64,000 nt of DNA, taken from contig CAYXFU010000010.1 in NCBI GenBank assembly GCA_964464375.1, positions 41,848 through 105,847 on the forward strand. The letters are read 5' to 3'. Under the pieces are notes generated by a model. That model did not search any database and was not told where the DNA came from. It saw only the letters and a list, made by a program, of their open reading frames with translations. Source of the stretch: CAIOZA01 sp964464375 (lineage in GTDB: Bacteria; Bacteroidota; Ignavibacteria; Kapaibacteriales; UBA2268). This document shows, one piece after another, positions 63,706 to 64,000 of the stretch. Position numbers and translations under genes: made by a program. Within the stretch, counting starts at the first letter, position 1; each line of letters opens with the position of its first letter.

Positions 63706-64000
63706 GTCATTGAAAATTAAATTCAAAATAATCTTAATTAGACTAAATTAAATAAATAACCTATATTTTAGGATATTATGTGATATATATGATATTATTC
63801 GCTATTTATCACCTATTTAGCCTATTTCTCTATATATCAACGATATACTGACATTATTCGGTATTTATCGCAAATTTCGGCATATCTCCCATCTTCCCGA
63901 TCTCCCGACATTCCCCCCAATTTTCCGCCTTCCTCCGCAACAATTTCCCACCACCACCCCCGAAGCTCACCACCGAATAATAGGAACATGGTGCTCGCTT
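63706..64000. other. Right-edge region: near-identical 21-bp direct repeats and a C-rich tract
   Basis: Two copies of TGA(T/C)ATTATTCG(C/G)TATTTATC lie at 63790-63810 and 63849-63869. After 63890 the sequence is strongly pyrimidine-rich with hardly any G (TTCCCGATCTCCCGACATTC), an abrupt change in composition. No gene is seen. May be Mor-controlled promoter sites or a packaging/terminal region. Confidence 0.4.

Larger units (their letters stand above)
52599..64000. mobile_element. Left part of a prophage-like integrated element
   Basis: tRNA-derived att fragment, integrase, phage-type repressor, divergent early operon with DNA-binding proteins, exonuclease, recombination protein, primase-helicase, origin-like iterons, SF2 helicase, VRR-NUC nuclease and Mor-like activator. 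No structural genes are reached before the edge. All early genes run rightward. Confidence 0.85.

Noticed and set aside
1..64000. CRISPR arrays, rRNA genes or insertion sequences
   Set aside because: No regularly spaced repeat array, no rRNA signature and no transposase with terminal inverted repeats was seen.

Overview
The window looks like a chromosome segment from an AT-rich member of the Bacteroidota/Chlorobi superphylum, perhaps Ignavibacteria or Kapabacteria-like. Support comes from two secreted proteins with type IX secretion (T9SS) C-terminal sorting domains, an alternative complex III operon (actABCDE), and a Porin_O_P-type phosphate porin. The lineage is inferred from gene content only. 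Ten Ns at 41952-41961 show that this is a draft scaffold.

Layout. (1) 1-10297 is accessory DNA in a tRNA-Pro(GGG) gene. An integrative element of about 8.2 kb (1980-10244) is bounded by a 23-bp copy of the tRNA 3' end. It carries a tyrosine integrase, an excisionase-like HTH protein, a possible winged-helix protein, several small proteins in two paralogous pairs, and an 817-residue GHKL-Spo11/Toprim fusion resembling topoisomerase VIII. Immediately to its left is what looks like the end of a second, related element in tandem, which may carry the partial type I restriction gene hsdR. (2) 10486-34525 is mostly core genome: FmdB-like zinc ribbon, a T9SS propeller protein, actABCDE, an RsbW-like ATPase, lolD, fmt, dut, a SRPBCC/GyrI protein, a PAP2 phosphatase, pfkA, a T9SS Asp-box protein, pckA with an aminotransferase, and cheW. 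(3) 34655-42397 holds a gamma-carbonic anhydrase and an orphan OmpR-type regulator, then six co-oriented genes: papain-like protease, membrane protein, peptidoglycan-binding/CHAP-like protein, patatin phospholipase, caspase-like protease and trypsin-like protease. None of these has an evident signal peptide. This is my main candidate for an undescribed system. (4) 42516-52329 has a broken ccmF-like fragment, then a complete phosphate-starvation operon (pstS-pstC-pstA-pstB-phoU-phoR-phoB) and an upstream phosphate porin gene. Tandem 11-bp TTAAGA repeats, proposed Pho boxes, precede pstS and the porin. (5) 52599-64000 is the left part of a second integrated element (prophage-like) in a tRNA-Thr(CGT) gene; its right end lies outside the window. 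It has an integrase and repressor on the minus strand and a divergent early operon: DNA-binding proteins, PD-(D/E)XK nuclease, recombination-associated protein, primase/helicase, an iteron-rich possible origin, SF2 helicase, VRR-NUC nuclease and a Mor-like activator.

How the genes work together. actABCDE encodes a quinol-oxidising complex feeding electrons to c-type cytochromes. The pst/pho genes form a phosphate uptake and sensing circuit that probably controls itself. The two integrated elements carry their own integration, control and replication functions. The 36-42 kb cluster combines three protease folds with a phospholipase and a probable cell-wall hydrolase, which suggests a lytic or defensive programme; this is inference.
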